NCBI RefSeq assembly: GCF_008642355.1 | Contig: NZ_CP029193.1 | Span: 1,574,001-1,638,000 of the forward strand | Reading direction: 5' to 3' | DNA length: 64,000 nucleotides | Source: Streptomyces venezuelae | Lineage (GTDB): Bacteria > Actinomycetota > Actinomycetes > Streptomycetales > Streptomycetaceae | Program-made: the position numbers and the translations under genes | The notes under the pieces: model-generated | What the model saw: the letters and a program-made list of their open reading frames with translations, nothing else | Told to the model about the DNA's origin: nothing | Databases searched by the model: none | Shown here: piece after piece, positions 17,314 through 25,664 of the stretch | How positions within the stretch are numbered: position 1 is the stretch's first letter | Layout: each line of letters begins with the position of its first letter

Positions 17314-18249
17314 ATGACAGTGATCGTCCGAGCCCTCGACGACGGACCGACCAGCGCCGCCGACGACGCGGGTTTCTCCGCCGTACGCCGGGCCTGCGTG
17401 CCCGCCATGCTCACCACGCCCGCCGCGGTCGCCTTCGACCGCGCCCACGCCCATCCCGACGCCGGGTACCGGCAGTTGATCGCGGAGACCGGCGGCGAGG
17501 TCATCGGCACGGCACAGGTCGGCATCGCCCACGACAGTCCGGAGCCGGGCCAGGGTTTCGCCAACATCTACGTCCATCCCGAGCGGCTCGGCCTGGGCGC
17601 CGGGACGCTGCTGCTGCGCACGGCGGAGGAGTACCTCGCCGACGCGGGGGTGCGGGACGTCTACTCGTGGGTCATGGACGAGCCCGCGAACCTCGCCTTC
17701 GCCGCCCGCCACGGCTACCGGGCGCGGCGCAGCGCGCACTTCCTCCGCCTCGACCTGGCGCACGGCACGCTGCCGTCCCGCGGCGAGCCCCCGGCCGGAG
17801 TGGAGCTGGTGCCCGGGTCGGTGTTCGCGGACGACGCGCGCCCGCTGTTCGCGCTGGACGCGGAGACGGTGGCGGACGAACCCAGTGACGTGGCCGCCGA
17901 GTTCACGGACTACGAGCACTGGCTCGCCGAGACCTGGCGCCACCCGTTGGTCAGCCAGGAGCTCACCACGGTGGCGCTCGTGGACGGGCGCCCGGCCTCG
18001 TTCAGCCTGGCCCGCACGGACGGCGCGGGGCGCTACGCGTCCAACATGACCGGCACGGCCCGCGCCCACCGCGGCCGCGGCCTGGCCAAGCTCGCCAAGA
18101 ACGACTCCCTGCACCGGGCCCGCGCGGCGGGCTGCACGGAGGCGTTCACGGGCAACGACGCCGGGAACGAGCCGATGCTGGCGATCAACAAGTGGTTCGG
18201 CTACGAGATCTGCGATACGGAGGTCCGCCATGTCCGCACCCTCGGGTGA
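17314..18249 (+). CDS. Tandem-domain GNAT acetyltransferase
   Basis: A 311-residue protein with two GNAT folds. The first (about 10-150) has the acetyl-CoA loop region IYVHPERLGLGAGTLLLRTAEEYL; the second (about 165-311) has NMTGTARAHRGRGLAKLAKNDSLHRARAAG and the closing NEPMLAINKWFGYE. Two-domain members resemble the MshD/Eis-like architecture with usually one active half, here probably the second with R-G-R-G-L-A. It is read away from the short GntR gene, and overlaps the DUF402 gene by 20 bases, whose GGAGG ribosome site lies within its last codons. Acetyl acceptor unknown. Confidence 0.86.
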   Translation: MTVIVRALDDGPTSAADDAGFSAVRRACVPAMLTTPAAVAFDRAHAHPDAGYRQLIAETGGEVIGTAQVGIAHDSPEPGQGFANIYVHPERLGLGAGTLLLRTAEEYLADAGVRDVYSWVMDEPANLAFAARHGYRARRSAHFLRLDLAHGTLPSRGEPPAGVELVPGSVFADDARPLFALDAETVADEPSDVAAEFTDYEHWLAETWRHPLVSQELTTVALVDGRPASFSLARTDGAGRYASNMTGTARAHRGRGLAKLAKNDSLHRARAAGCTEAFTGNDAGNEPMLAINKWFGYEICDTEVRHVRTLG

Positions 18250-18778
18250 CGACGTGGAGGTCGTGCTCGTCAAGGCGGGCCGCACGAAGATCCGTTACCC
18301 CGCGGCGCTGCTGCACGACGACGGCAGCCACATCGCCGTCCGTGCGCCGTGGGCGGCCCCCGGGGTCCGCGACTTCGGCTTCGTGCGCTTCGAGCCGGGC
18401 GACACCTTCGTGGAGCACTACTGGCGCGACCGCTGGTACGCGATCAAGGAGGTGTACGCCGCGGACGCCACCCTCAAGGGCTGGTACTGCGACGTGACCC
18501 GCCCGGCCGTCCGCGACGGCGCCGTCCTCACGGTCGAGGATCTGGACCTGGACCTGTGGGTCTCGGCCGACCGCGGCACCGTACTGCGCCTGGACGAGGA
18601 CGAGTTCGCGGAGAGCGGCCTCGCCGCGACGGACCCGGAGGCGGCCACCGCGGCGGTCCACGCCCTGGACGAGCTGGAGGCACTGGCCCTGAGCGCCGCG
18701 CCCCGAGGGTCCCAGCTGCCACTGACATTCGGCCCTCGATCAGAAAGCGGGCGCCAAGAGGTCTACGACGTGCCTTGA
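18230..18778 (+). CDS. DUF402 domain protein
   Basis: A 182-residue soluble protein of the DUF402 family, a beta-barrel domain found in FAU-1-type RNA-binding proteins and in nucleoside di/triphosphatase-like proteins. Visible family features: IRYPAALLHDDGSHIAVRAPW, FVEHYWRDRWYAIKEVY, GWYCDVTRPAVRDG, and DLDLDLWVSADRGTVLRLDEDEF, containing conserved Asp and Trp residues. The start ATG at 18230 has GGAGG eight bases upstream, inside the end of the GNAT gene, so the two are coupled. It may bind or cleave RNA or nucleotides; this is family knowledge rather than something shown here. Confidence 0.85.
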   Translation: MSAPSGDDVEVVLVKAGRTKIRYPAALLHDDGSHIAVRAPWAAPGVRDFGFVRFEPGDTFVEHYWRDRWYAIKEVYAADATLKGWYCDVTRPAVRDGAVLTVEDLDLDLWVSADRGTVLRLDEDEFAESGLAATDPEAATAAVHALDELEALALSAAPRGSQLPLTFGPRSESGRQEVYDVP

Positions 18779-18821
18779 ATGGACATCGGTAAGGCAGGAA
18801 GCAGAAGGCAGGGAGGCCGCG

Positions 18822-18962
18822 ATGCGCCGAGTGACCACGCACAAACCCGCCGCCAAGACCGTCAGCCGTCGGGTGCGGGAGCGTCAGGAGGCGGAGTCCC
18901 GGCCGCAGGAGAGGCCCGAGGTCCGCAAGGACGTCCAGCGGACGTGGTGGCCGGACGGCTGA
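18822..18962 (+). CDS. 46-residue basic small protein
   Basis: A short ORF of 46 codons with an excellent ribosome site, GGGAGG at 18811-18816, five bases before ATG. The protein begins MRRVTTHKPAAKTVSRRV and ends RTWWPDG; it is rich in Arg, Lys, Glu and Gln, with no hydrophobic segment, and looks like a charged helix with a Trp-Trp tail. It follows DUF402 by 43 bp in the same direction and could be the last gene of that operon. Similar short basic proteins are annotated as hypothetical in streptomycetes; function unknown. The reading frame and ribosome site are what support it. Confidence 0.6.
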   Translation: MRRVTTHKPAAKTVSRRVRERQEAESRPQERPEVRKDVQRTWWPDG

Positions 18963-18986
18963 GCTGCCGCGGGTGCGACCACACGG

Positions 18987-19460
18987 TCAGCGGTCCTGGA
19001 GCCGCTTGCGGTAGTGGATCCGGTCGTACGGTCCGTCCACGCGGCGCTCGACGACCTCGTACCCGTACCGTTCGTAGATCTTCTGGTTCTCCCACATGAG
19101 TGCGTTCGTGTAGAGCCGGATCTCGGGAAGCCCCAGCTGACGCGCGTGGGCTTCCACGAAGGAGAGCAGTCGGCGGCCCACCCCCCGCCCCGCGGCGTCG
19201 GGGTGGACCGCGATCGACTCCAGGATGAGCCGCCCTTCGTAGGGGCGCGGGACGAGCACCAGGAGACCCACCACGGGGTCCCCGGTGACGTACACGAAGC
19301 CCTCCGCCACATCGGCCGCGTGGTCGGCCTCCATCGGGCGGGGGACGAGCCCGATGCGTTCGATGTAGTGGTGGTACGCCGCGTCGGTGACCGCCCGCAC
19401 GGCGGGCACGTCGGCGGCGGTGGCGAGGCGGATGTCCGTGGGGCCCTCGGTGGTGGTCAT
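18987..19460 (-). CDS. GNAT-family N-acetyltransferase, last gene of the tct operon
   Basis: A 157-residue single-domain GNAT. The acetyl-CoA-binding loop is in [31 protein letters not shown] (R/Q-x-x-G-x-G/A present), followed by the [20 protein letters not shown] segment typical of this group. Its ATG overlaps the TGA of tctA (ATGA at 19457-19460), so it is probably produced with the tricarboxylate transporter. It could acetylate a small molecule or a protein; the link to carboxylate uptake is only positional. Confidence 0.88.
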   Translation of the reverse strand: MTTTEGPTDIRLATAADVPAVRAVTDAAYHHYIERIGLVPRPMEADHAADVAEGFVYVTGDPVVGLLVLVPRPYEGRLILESIAVHPDAAGRGVGRRLLSFVEAHARQLGLPEIRLYTNALMWENQKIYERYGYEVVERRVDGPYDRIHYRKRLQDR

Positions 19461-20962
19461 GCCTCTACGTCTACGTCACGGCGTCGCGCCCGCACCACCG
19501 CCTTCTTCAACAACGGCCAGGCCACGATCAGGACGACGAGGCCATAGACCGTGACGGAGAACGGCGTGAGGAGCCCGCCCGCGTCGCCGTCGCTGATCTG
19601 CAGGGCGCGGCGCAGCTGCTGCTCGGCGTTCGGGCCGAGGATGACGCCGATGACGGCGGGCAGGACCGGCAGTCCGTAGCGCCGCATGCCGAAGCCGATC
19701 AGGCCGATGACGAGGAGGACGACGAGGTCGAGCGCCTCGCCGCCGACCGCGTAGGCGCCGACGGCCGCGAAGAAGAGGATGCCCGCGTAGAGGTAGGACC
19801 GCGGGATGCGCAGGAGCTTCGCCCAGACGGGGGCGAGCGGCAGGTTGAGGGCCAGCAGGAGCACCATGCCGACGAACAGGGAGGCGATGAGGCCCCAGAC
19901 GAGGTCCGCCTCGCGTTCGAAGAGGAGCGGGCCCGGCTGGATGCCGTACTGCTGGAACGCGGCGAGCATCACGGCCGCGACGGCGGTCGTGGGCAGGCCG
20001 AGCGTCAGCATGGAGACGAGGGTGCCCGCCGCCGACGCGGAGGCCGCGGACTCCGGGCCCGCGACGCCCTCGATGGCGCCCTTGCCCCATTCGTCCTTGT
20101 GCTTCGACAGCCGCTTCTCCGTCACGTACGACAGGAACGTCGGGATCTCCGCGCCGCCCGCCGGGATCGCGCCGAACGGGAAGCCGATGAGGGGGCCGCG
20201 CAGCCAGGACTTCCAGGTCCGCCTCACGTCGTCCCCGCCGAGCCAGGGCCGGCCCACGGGGATCGCCTGTCCGCTGGTGCGGCGCAGGTGGGCGGCGACC
20301 CACAGTGCCTCGCCGATGGCGAAGAGGCCCACCGCGACGATGACGACGTCGATGCCGTCGGCGAGCTGGAGCGAGCCGAAGGTGAGCCGCTGCTGGCCCG
20401 TCATCTGGTCGAGGCCGACCAGGCCGATGGTCAGGCCGATGAGGAGCGAGGCGAGGCCGCGGATGCGGGACGAGCCGAGCACGGAGGTGACGGCGATGAA
20501 CGCGAGCACCATGATGGCGAAGTAGTCGGGCGCGCCGATGTCGACGGCGAGGTCGGCGACGGTGGGGGCGAGCGCGACCAGGAGCAGCGTGCCGATCATG
20601 CCGCCGGCGAAGTGTCCGATGGCGGCGGCCGCGAGGGCCTGGGCGCCGCGGCCCGCCTTGGCCATCGGGTGGCCTTCCATCGCGGCGACGACGGCGGCGC
20701 TCTCGCCGGGTGTGTTGAGCAGGATGGAGGTGGTCGAGCCGCCGAACATGGCGCCGTAGTAGATGCCGGCGAACATGATGAAGGCGCCGGTCGGTTCGAG
20801 TCCGTACGTCACGGGGAGCAGCAGCGCGACGGCCATCGCGGGCCCGATGCCGGGAAGCACGCCGATCGCGGTCCCGAGGAGCACGCCGACGGCGGCCCAC
20901 AGGAGGTTGACCGGGGTCAGGGCCGTGCCGAAGCCGTCCATGAGGGAGGTGAAGGCGTCCAT
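19457..20962 (-). CDS. tctA: Tripartite tricarboxylate transporter large permease TctA
   Basis: A 501-residue integral membrane protein, the large subunit of a TctABC transporter that imports citrate-like or other carboxylates using an ion gradient. The family signature [54 protein letters not shown] is present in parts at residues about 38-90, and about 11-12 hydrophobic segments follow. A second conserved loop, [38 protein letters not shown], lies near residue 270. It follows tctB by one base and overlaps the GNAT gene. Substrate cannot be told from sequence. Confidence 0.95.
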   Translation of the reverse strand: MDAFTSLMDGFGTALTPVNLLWAAVGVLLGTAIGVLPGIGPAMAVALLLPVTYGLEPTGAFIMFAGIYYGAMFGGSTTSILLNTPGESAAVVAAMEGHPMAKAGRGAQALAAAAIGHFAGGMIGTLLLVALAPTVADLAVDIGAPDYFAIMVLAFIAVTSVLGSSRIRGLASLLIGLTIGLVGLDQMTGQQRLTFGSLQLADGIDVVIVAVGLFAIGEALWVAAHLRRTSGQAIPVGRPWLGGDDVRRTWKSWLRGPLIGFPFGAIPAGGAEIPTFLSYVTEKRLSKHKDEWGKGAIEGVAGPESAASASAAGTLVSMLTLGLPTTAVAAVMLAAFQQYGIQPGPLLFEREADLVWGLIASLFVGMVLLLALNLPLAPVWAKLLRIPRSYLYAGILFFAAVGAYAVGGEALDLVVLLVIGLIGFGMRRYGLPVLPAVIGVILGPNAEQQLRRALQISDGDAGGLLTPFSVTVYGLVVLIVAWPLLKKAVVRARRRDVDVEA

Positions 20963-20963
20963 G

Positions 20964-21512
20964 TCACAGCACTCCCATCAGGGGGCCGCCCGGCAGGGGC
21001 ACGCCGAGCAGGTTGTTGAAGATCTCGTACGTGACGACGGAGAGCCCGGCGGCGATGAGCGGGTCGCGGTCGAGGTGGCGGCTGCCGAGTGCGTAGGCGG
21101 CGCCCCAGAAGAGCAGCGCCCCCGCGATGGGGAAGCCGACGGGTTCGATGAGGACGGCGGTGGCGAGGAAGACCCCGGCGAGGAGCAGCACGGTGCGCCA
21201 GTCGGCGGGTTCGGACAGGTCGACGTCCTCGCCGCCCTCGGCTTCGCCGCGCCCGCCGCGCAGGACGTCGACGGCGAGCAGGAGCGCGACGACGAGCAGC
21301 CCGGCGCCGACCACGATGGGCACGGTCTTCGGGCCGATGGGCCCGCGCTGGGCGATCTCGACGTCCATGGTGAGGGCGTCGGTGAGGACGAGCGTGCCGA
21401 GCGCGAGCAGCAGGACGCAGACGCCGAGCTCGGAGTGCTCGCGCAGCCAGGCGCGGCGACCGCGCGGTGCGTCGGGGGTGCCGGGGCGGTCGGGAACTCC
21501 GGTCGTGGTCAC
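20964..21512 (-). CDS. tctB: Tripartite tricarboxylate transporter small subunit TctB
   Basis: A 182-residue membrane protein with four hydrophobic segments (about 30-48, 72-92, 115-137, 145-172), the usual TctB layout, and a polar loop between the second and third spans. It begins at GTG 21512, overlapping the tctC stop by GTGA, and ends one base before tctA. The longer reading frame upstream is not used because it lies inside tctC. It forms the transporter with TctA and the periplasmic-type receptor TctC. Confidence 0.92.
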   Translation of the reverse strand: MTTTGVPDRPGTPDAPRGRRAWLREHSELGVCVLLLALGTLVLTDALTMDVEIAQRGPIGPKTVPIVVGAGLLVVALLLAVDVLRGGRGEAEGGEDVDLSEPADWRTVLLLAGVFLATAVLIEPVGFPIAGALLFWGAAYALGSRHLDRDPLIAAGLSVVTYEIFNNLLGVPLPGGPLMGVL

Positions 21513-22492
21513 AGCCCCAGCTCCTTCAGTACGGAGACGACGCGCCGGTCCTGGGCGTCCAGGAAGTCGCCGAACTTCTCTCCGGTGAGGAAGGCGTCGT
21601 CCCATCCGTTCTTCTTCAGGGACTCTCGCCACTCCTCGGAGGCGTGCAGCTTCCTGACGAGCCCGATGAGCTTCTTGCGCTCGGCGTCGCTGAGTCCTGG
21701 TGGGGCGACGATGCCGCGCCAGTTGGTGAAGTCCACGTCGTAGCCGGACTCCTTGAGGGTGGGCCCGTCCAGGCCCTTGACCCGCTCGGGTCCGGTGACG
21801 GCGAGGAGCCGGAGTTCCCCCGACCTGATCTGGTCGAGGTACTCACCGACCCCCGAGACCCCGAAGGCGACCTTGTTCCCGAGGATGGAGGCGAGAAGTT
21901 CCCCGCCGCCGTCGAAGGGCACGTAGTTGACCTTCTTCGGGTCGATGCCGGCGGCGCGGGCCATGAGCATCGGGGCGAGGTGGTCGGGCCCGCCGGGTGA
22001 GGATCCCCCGCCCACAGGCACCTTGCCCGGGTTCTCCTTCCAGGCGTCGACGAGCTGCCCGATGGTCTTGTACGGGGAGTTCTTGGCGACCACGACGACG
22101 TCCTGCTCCTCGGTGAGCCGGGCGATGGGGGTCGTGTCGGCGAGGGTCTTGGGCGAGTCGTTGGAGCGGGCGGCGCCGACGACGCCGAGGCCCATGGACA
22201 TGGCGAGCTTGCCGTTGCCGTGCTCGCCGACGAGGCGGGTCAGGCCGACGGTACCGCCCGCGCCGGGCAGGTTGAACACCTCGATGTTGTGGGTGAGTCC
22301 GGCGTCCTCGGCGTTCTTCGCGGCGGTGCGCGCGGTGATGTCGTAGCCGCCGCCGGGCGTGTTGGGGACCATGAAGCGCAGGCCGGGGATCTGTGTGCCG
22401 GTGTCGGCGCCGCTGCCCGTGGTGAGCAGCGGCGGCGCCACGAGCACGAGGAGTGCGGCCCCGGACAGGGCGAGGGGGGTGCGCAGGCGCAC
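21509..22492 (-). CDS. tctC: TctC-type extracytoplasmic carboxylate-binding receptor
   Basis: A 327-residue Bug/TctC-family solute receptor. It has a secretion signal (about 1-27) and the family motifs FMVPNTPGGGYDITAR, NLPGAGGTVGL, GGGSSPGGPDHLAPML and FDGGGELLASILGNKVAFGVSGVGEYL. The GTG at 22492 is preferred since AGGTGG lies eight bases upstream; GTG 22501 and ATG 22552 are alternatives. It starts the tctCBA-GNAT operon and is divergent from the response-regulator gene, the usual control gene for such systems. No lipobox cysteine is evident, so anchoring may be by an uncleaved signal. Confidence 0.92.
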   Translation of the reverse strand: MRLRTPLALSGAALLVLVAPPLLTTGSGADTGTQIPGLRFMVPNTPGGGYDITARTAAKNAEDAGLTHNIEVFNLPGAGGTVGLTRLVGEHGNGKLAMSMGLGVVGAARSNDSPKTLADTTPIARLTEEQDVVVVAKNSPYKTIGQLVDAWKENPGKVPVGGGSSPGGPDHLAPMLMARAAGIDPKKVNYVPFDGGGELLASILGNKVAFGVSGVGEYLDQIRSGELRLLAVTGPERVKGLDGPTLKESGYDVDFTNWRGIVAPPGLSDAERKKLIGLVRKLHASEEWRESLKKNGWDDAFLTGEKFGDFLDAQDRRVVSVLKELGL

Positions 22493-22598
22493 GTGTGCCA
22501 CCACCTGTCGGCGTGTAGTCGGTCGGGAGACGAGCTCTGAGGTGGCCCACATGTTGCCCGGGTGTTAACAACCTGTCGCTCTTCCGGAATCAACGGAC

Positions 22599-22616
22599 GT
22601 TGTGGTCGTTGTGGTC
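22599..22616. repeat. Perfect 9-bp tandem repeat in tctC/response-regulator intergenic region
   Basis: GTTGTGGTC occurs twice head to tail (22599-22607 and 22608-22616), 20 bp before the response-regulator ATG and about 107 bp upstream of the tctC start. Tandem direct repeats are a common binding layout for CitB/DcuR-type regulators, so this is a candidate operator for one or both divergent transcripts. Only the repeat itself is seen; binding is inferred. Confidence 0.4.
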
Positions 22617-22635
22617 GCGCCCATAGCCTGCGGCG

Positions 22636-23343
22636 ATGACGAGGGTGCTGGTCGTGGACGACGACTTCATGGTCGCCAAGCTGCACAGTCGGTACGTCGC
22701 GGCGGTGCCCGGCTTCACCGTGGCCGGGGTCGCCCACAGCGGCACGGAGGCACTGCGCCTCGCCGGGGACGTGCGCCCCGACCTCGTCCTCCTCGACGTG
22801 TACCTGCCCGACATGGACGGCATCGCGGTCCTGCGCGAGTTGCGGGCGGCCGAGGAGCGGGAGCCGGGGCGCGTGCCGGTGGACGCCCTGTTCATCACGG
22901 CGGCGCGGGACGCGGAGGTGGTGCGGGCGGCGCTGCGGGCGGGCGCGCTGCACTACCTCATCAAGCCCTTCAATCAGGCCGCACTCCAGGAGCAGTTGCG
23001 CCACGTCGCCGCGCTGCGGGCCCGCCTGGACGGCCTGGCGGAGGCCCGCCAGGAGGACGTCGACCAGATCTTCGGCACGCGTCCGCCCGGCTCCCGGGAA
23101 CTCCCCAAGGGCCTGGCCGCCCACACGGCGGACCTGGTGGAACAGACCCTCCGCGACCACCCGTCCGGCCTCTCGGCCTCGGAGTGCGCCGAGGCAGGCG
23201 CCCTCTCCCGTGTGAGCGCCCGCCGCTATCTGGAGTTCTTCGCGGCCACGCGCCGGGCGGAGGTGTCGCTCCGGTACGGGGGGACGGGGCGGCCGGAGCG
23301 GCGGTACCGGTGGCTGGGTGAGGGCAATTCGGGCACGACCTGA
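22636..23343 (+). CDS. CitB/DcuR-type response regulator
   Basis: A 235-residue two-component response regulator. The receiver domain (1-120) has the acidic cluster D8-D9-D10, phosphorylation site D54 in VLLDVYLPDMDG, and K110 in LIKPF. A linker with an LDGLAEARQEDVDQIFG segment leads to a C-terminal helix-turn-helix (about 165-225: HPSGLSASECAEAGALSRVSARRYLEFFAATRRAEVSLRYGGTGRPERRYRW), typical of the CitB/DcuR/DctR subgroup that controls carboxylate uptake. It is divergent from tctCBA, its likely target. The usual partner histidine kinase is not next to it in this window. Confidence 0.93.
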   Translation: MTRVLVVDDDFMVAKLHSRYVAAVPGFTVAGVAHSGTEALRLAGDVRPDLVLLDVYLPDMDGIAVLRELRAAEEREPGRVPVDALFITAARDAEVVRAALRAGALHYLIKPFNQAALQEQLRHVAALRARLDGLAEARQEDVDQIFGTRPPGSRELPKGLAAHTADLVEQTLRDHPSGLSASECAEAGALSRVSARRYLEFFAATRRAEVSLRYGGTGRPERRYRWLGEGNSGTT

Positions 23344-23544
23344 GCGGAGTCCGAAGGCTCCCTTAAAGCGACCATAAGGATCTCCCTTCCCCGTCCCCAG
23401 CAGGGGATTTCGCGGATTTCAGGGGCTAGTTTTCTGGTCGCCGGGGCGGTGACGAACCGTCGGTGCCGCTGGTGCTCGGGGGGCCGTGCCGCCCGTTCGC
23501 CACTGCCCCGTGTCCCCCTGAACCGCCGTTTGAGGAGAACCCCC

Positions 23545-24558
23545 ATGTCTGCACGCCGCAAGGTCGCAAGCCTCGCCGCCGTCGGTGTCGCGCCGCTCGC
23601 CCTGACCGCCCTCTCGGTCACGCCCGCCGCCGCGCACGGGTCGATGACGGACCCGGTCAGCCGGGTCTCCGCCTGCTTCCAGGAGGGGCCCGAGTCGCCC
23701 AAGTCGGCCGCCTGCAAGGCAGCCGTCGCGGCCAGTGGCGCTCAGGCCTTCTACGACTGGAACGGCGTGAACATCGCCAACGCCGCGGGGAAGTCGAAGG
23801 AGATCATCCCGGACGGGAAGCTGTGCAGCGCCGGGAACGACAAGTACAAGGGGCTCGACCTGCCGCGCGGCGACTGGCCGTCCAGCAAGCTGTCCGCGGG
23901 CAACCACACGTTCCGCTACAAGGGCACCGCCCCGCACAAGGGCTCCTTCGAGCTGTTCGTCACGAAGGAGTCGTACGACCCGTCGAAGCCCCTGAAGTGG
24001 TCGGACCTGGAGGAGAAGCCCTTCGTCAAGGTCACCGACCCGAAGATGGAGAACGGCGACTACGTCTTCGACGGCAAGATCCCCGCCCGTGAGGGCCGCC
24101 ACCTGATCTACTCGATCTGGCAGCGCTCCGATTCCCCCGAGGCCTTCTACACCTGCTCCGACGTCGTCTTCGGGAAGGACAGCGGTAGTTCGGGCGGCAG
24201 CGCCCCGGCCCCGGCCGCCTCCGCGCCCACCGACCAGGACATCGCGGCCGGCGCCGACAAGTCCTCCGTCGAGCACCACGGCCACGGGGACTCCGACGCC
24301 GAGACGGGCGCCGAGGCCACCGGCGCCGCGCCCGCCGCTCCGGTCGCGGACGCGGACGAGGCGGCCGGTGACAACCGGCCGGAGGTGAACGGCGGCGCCG
24401 AGAAGCCGGTCACCACGGCGAACGACAACCTCGCCGAGACCGGCGGCGACAGCACCACGCCGTACATCGCCATGGGCGGCGCCGCCATCCTGGCCGTCGG
24501 TGCCGCGGCGATGTTCGCCACGACCCGCCGTCGGGCCGCCGGACGCCACGGCCGCTGA
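23545..24558 (+). CDS. Sortase-anchored AA10 lytic polysaccharide monooxygenase
   Basis: A 337-residue copper monooxygenase that oxidatively cleaves chitin or cellulose. The signal peptide ends at AAA30, leaving H31 as the mature N-terminus, the first ligand of the copper histidine brace; the second is H131 in TAPHKGSF. The catalytic domain runs to about residue 215 with cysteine pairs. A Ser/Pro/Ala/His linker follows, then LAETG at 296-300, a hydrophobic span and an Arg-rich tail, a class E sorting signal (LAxTG). It would therefore be linked to peptidoglycan rather than freely secreted; no carbohydrate-binding module is seen. Start supported by TGAGGAG before ATG. Confidence 0.93.
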   Translation: MSARRKVASLAAVGVAPLALTALSVTPAAAHGSMTDPVSRVSACFQEGPESPKSAACKAAVAASGAQAFYDWNGVNIANAAGKSKEIIPDGKLCSAGNDKYKGLDLPRGDWPSSKLSAGNHTFRYKGTAPHKGSFELFVTKESYDPSKPLKWSDLEEKPFVKVTDPKMENGDYVFDGKIPAREGRHLIYSIWQRSDSPEAFYTCSDVVFGKDSGSSGGSAPAPAASAPTDQDIAAGADKSSVEHHGHGDSDAETGAEATGAAPAAPVADADEAAGDNRPEVNGGAEKPVTTANDNLAETGGDSTTPYIAMGGAAILAVGAAAMFATTRRRAAGRHGR

Positions 24559-24610
24559 GGGCCTGTGCCGTAACCCCGGACCAGTCAGCGGAGACGGCGC
24601 CGGGCGCGTG

Positions 24611-25477
24611 TCACGACAGGCACGTGCTCGGCGTCGCGTGCGCCGGGTCCAGGGCGTTCGCCACCTCGTGGTGGGCGACGCGGTCCAGGATGCCGATCGC
24701 GACGTGCTCGGACAGGGCGACGGGGCACAGGTCCTGGAGGGTGACGTTGCGGACGTCCGGGCCGTTCAGGAACTGGGAACGGTACGGGGTGACGACCTCG
24801 TCGTACTTGGTGGCGATGACGGTGTAGCGCACGCCGGGCACCGTGTCGCCGCCCTCGTTGAGCCTGGTCAGGAAGGGTGAGCCCGCGACCTGGTCGGCGA
24901 GGCTCGGGGTCTTGGTGGTCAGCAGGTCCTCGATGCCGGGGAAGTACGGCAGCAGCCTGGTGAGGCCGAGCAGCGTGGTGCCGTGGTTGTCGGGGGCGAG
25001 GCCGATCAGGGCGTTCACCTCGGCGGCGCCGCCGAGGAACTTGAGGTAGTGGCGCGGCATCATGCCTCCCTGCGAGTGTCCGACGAGGTCTACCTTCTTC
25101 GCGCCCGTCGAGGCGAGCACCTTGTCGACGAAGACGTCGAGCTGCTCCGCCGACTTGGCGATGGGGCCGAGTCCGTTGAAGAACGGGACGCCCGGCAGCT
25201 GGCCGTAGTCCAGGGAGTAGACGCAGTAGCCGCGCTTGACCAGGTATGGCGCGAGGACGAGCCAGTTGTCGACGGAGTTCCCGAACGTGCCGTGCACGAG
25301 GACGACCGGGCGGGGGTGGGCGGCGGACGGCTTGCAGTCGTAGTCGTTCCAGCCGCGGGACGTGGCGGGTGCGGTGGACGTCGTGTCGGCGGTGGCCGTG
25401 GCGGGGGTGAGGGTGACCGCGCCCGTGACGAGCAGGGCGGCGGCGAGCGCGCGCAGCGCTCGTCTCCAGGGCAGCAT
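24611..25477 (-). CDS. Secreted alpha/beta-hydrolase lipase
   Basis: A 288-residue secreted triacylglycerol-lipase-like enzyme. A signal peptide (about 1-34, cut near ATA-DTT) precedes PVVLVHGTFGNSVDNWL (oxyanion-hole HG), the nucleophile elbow GHSQGGMMPRHYLKFLGG, and a C-terminal Asp/His pair region (APDNHGTT; DRVAHHEVANALDP). Cysteines near both ends suggest disulfides. The ATG at 25477 has AGGAGAT eight bases upstream, so the longer frame is not used. It converges on the LPMO gene; both are secreted degradative enzymes of unrelated substrates. Confidence 0.92.
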   Translation of the reverse strand: MLPWRRALRALAAALLVTGAVTLTPATATADTTSTAPATSRGWNDYDCKPSAAHPRPVVLVHGTFGNSVDNWLVLAPYLVKRGYCVYSLDYGQLPGVPFFNGLGPIAKSAEQLDVFVDKVLASTGAKKVDLVGHSQGGMMPRHYLKFLGGAAEVNALIGLAPDNHGTTLLGLTRLLPYFPGIEDLLTTKTPSLADQVAGSPFLTRLNEGGDTVPGVRYTVIATKYDEVVTPYRSQFLNGPDVRNVTLQDLCPVALSEHVAIGILDRVAHHEVANALDPAHATPSTCLS

Positions 25478-25664
25478 CGTGTGATCTCCTCGCGGCTCGG
25501 GGAGTGCGCTCAAGGGGAGGTGCGGTGGCGGTACGCCCTGTGACCCGGATCAGCAGGATGCCGTGCTCACGTCAAATTACGCGCGAGTAGGTGAAGAGTG
25601 AAGCGGCGCGTCGCAAAAAGTTCCAGCGTTCACTGGCGCGGTCACGACGCGGGCCCCGGCGCCG

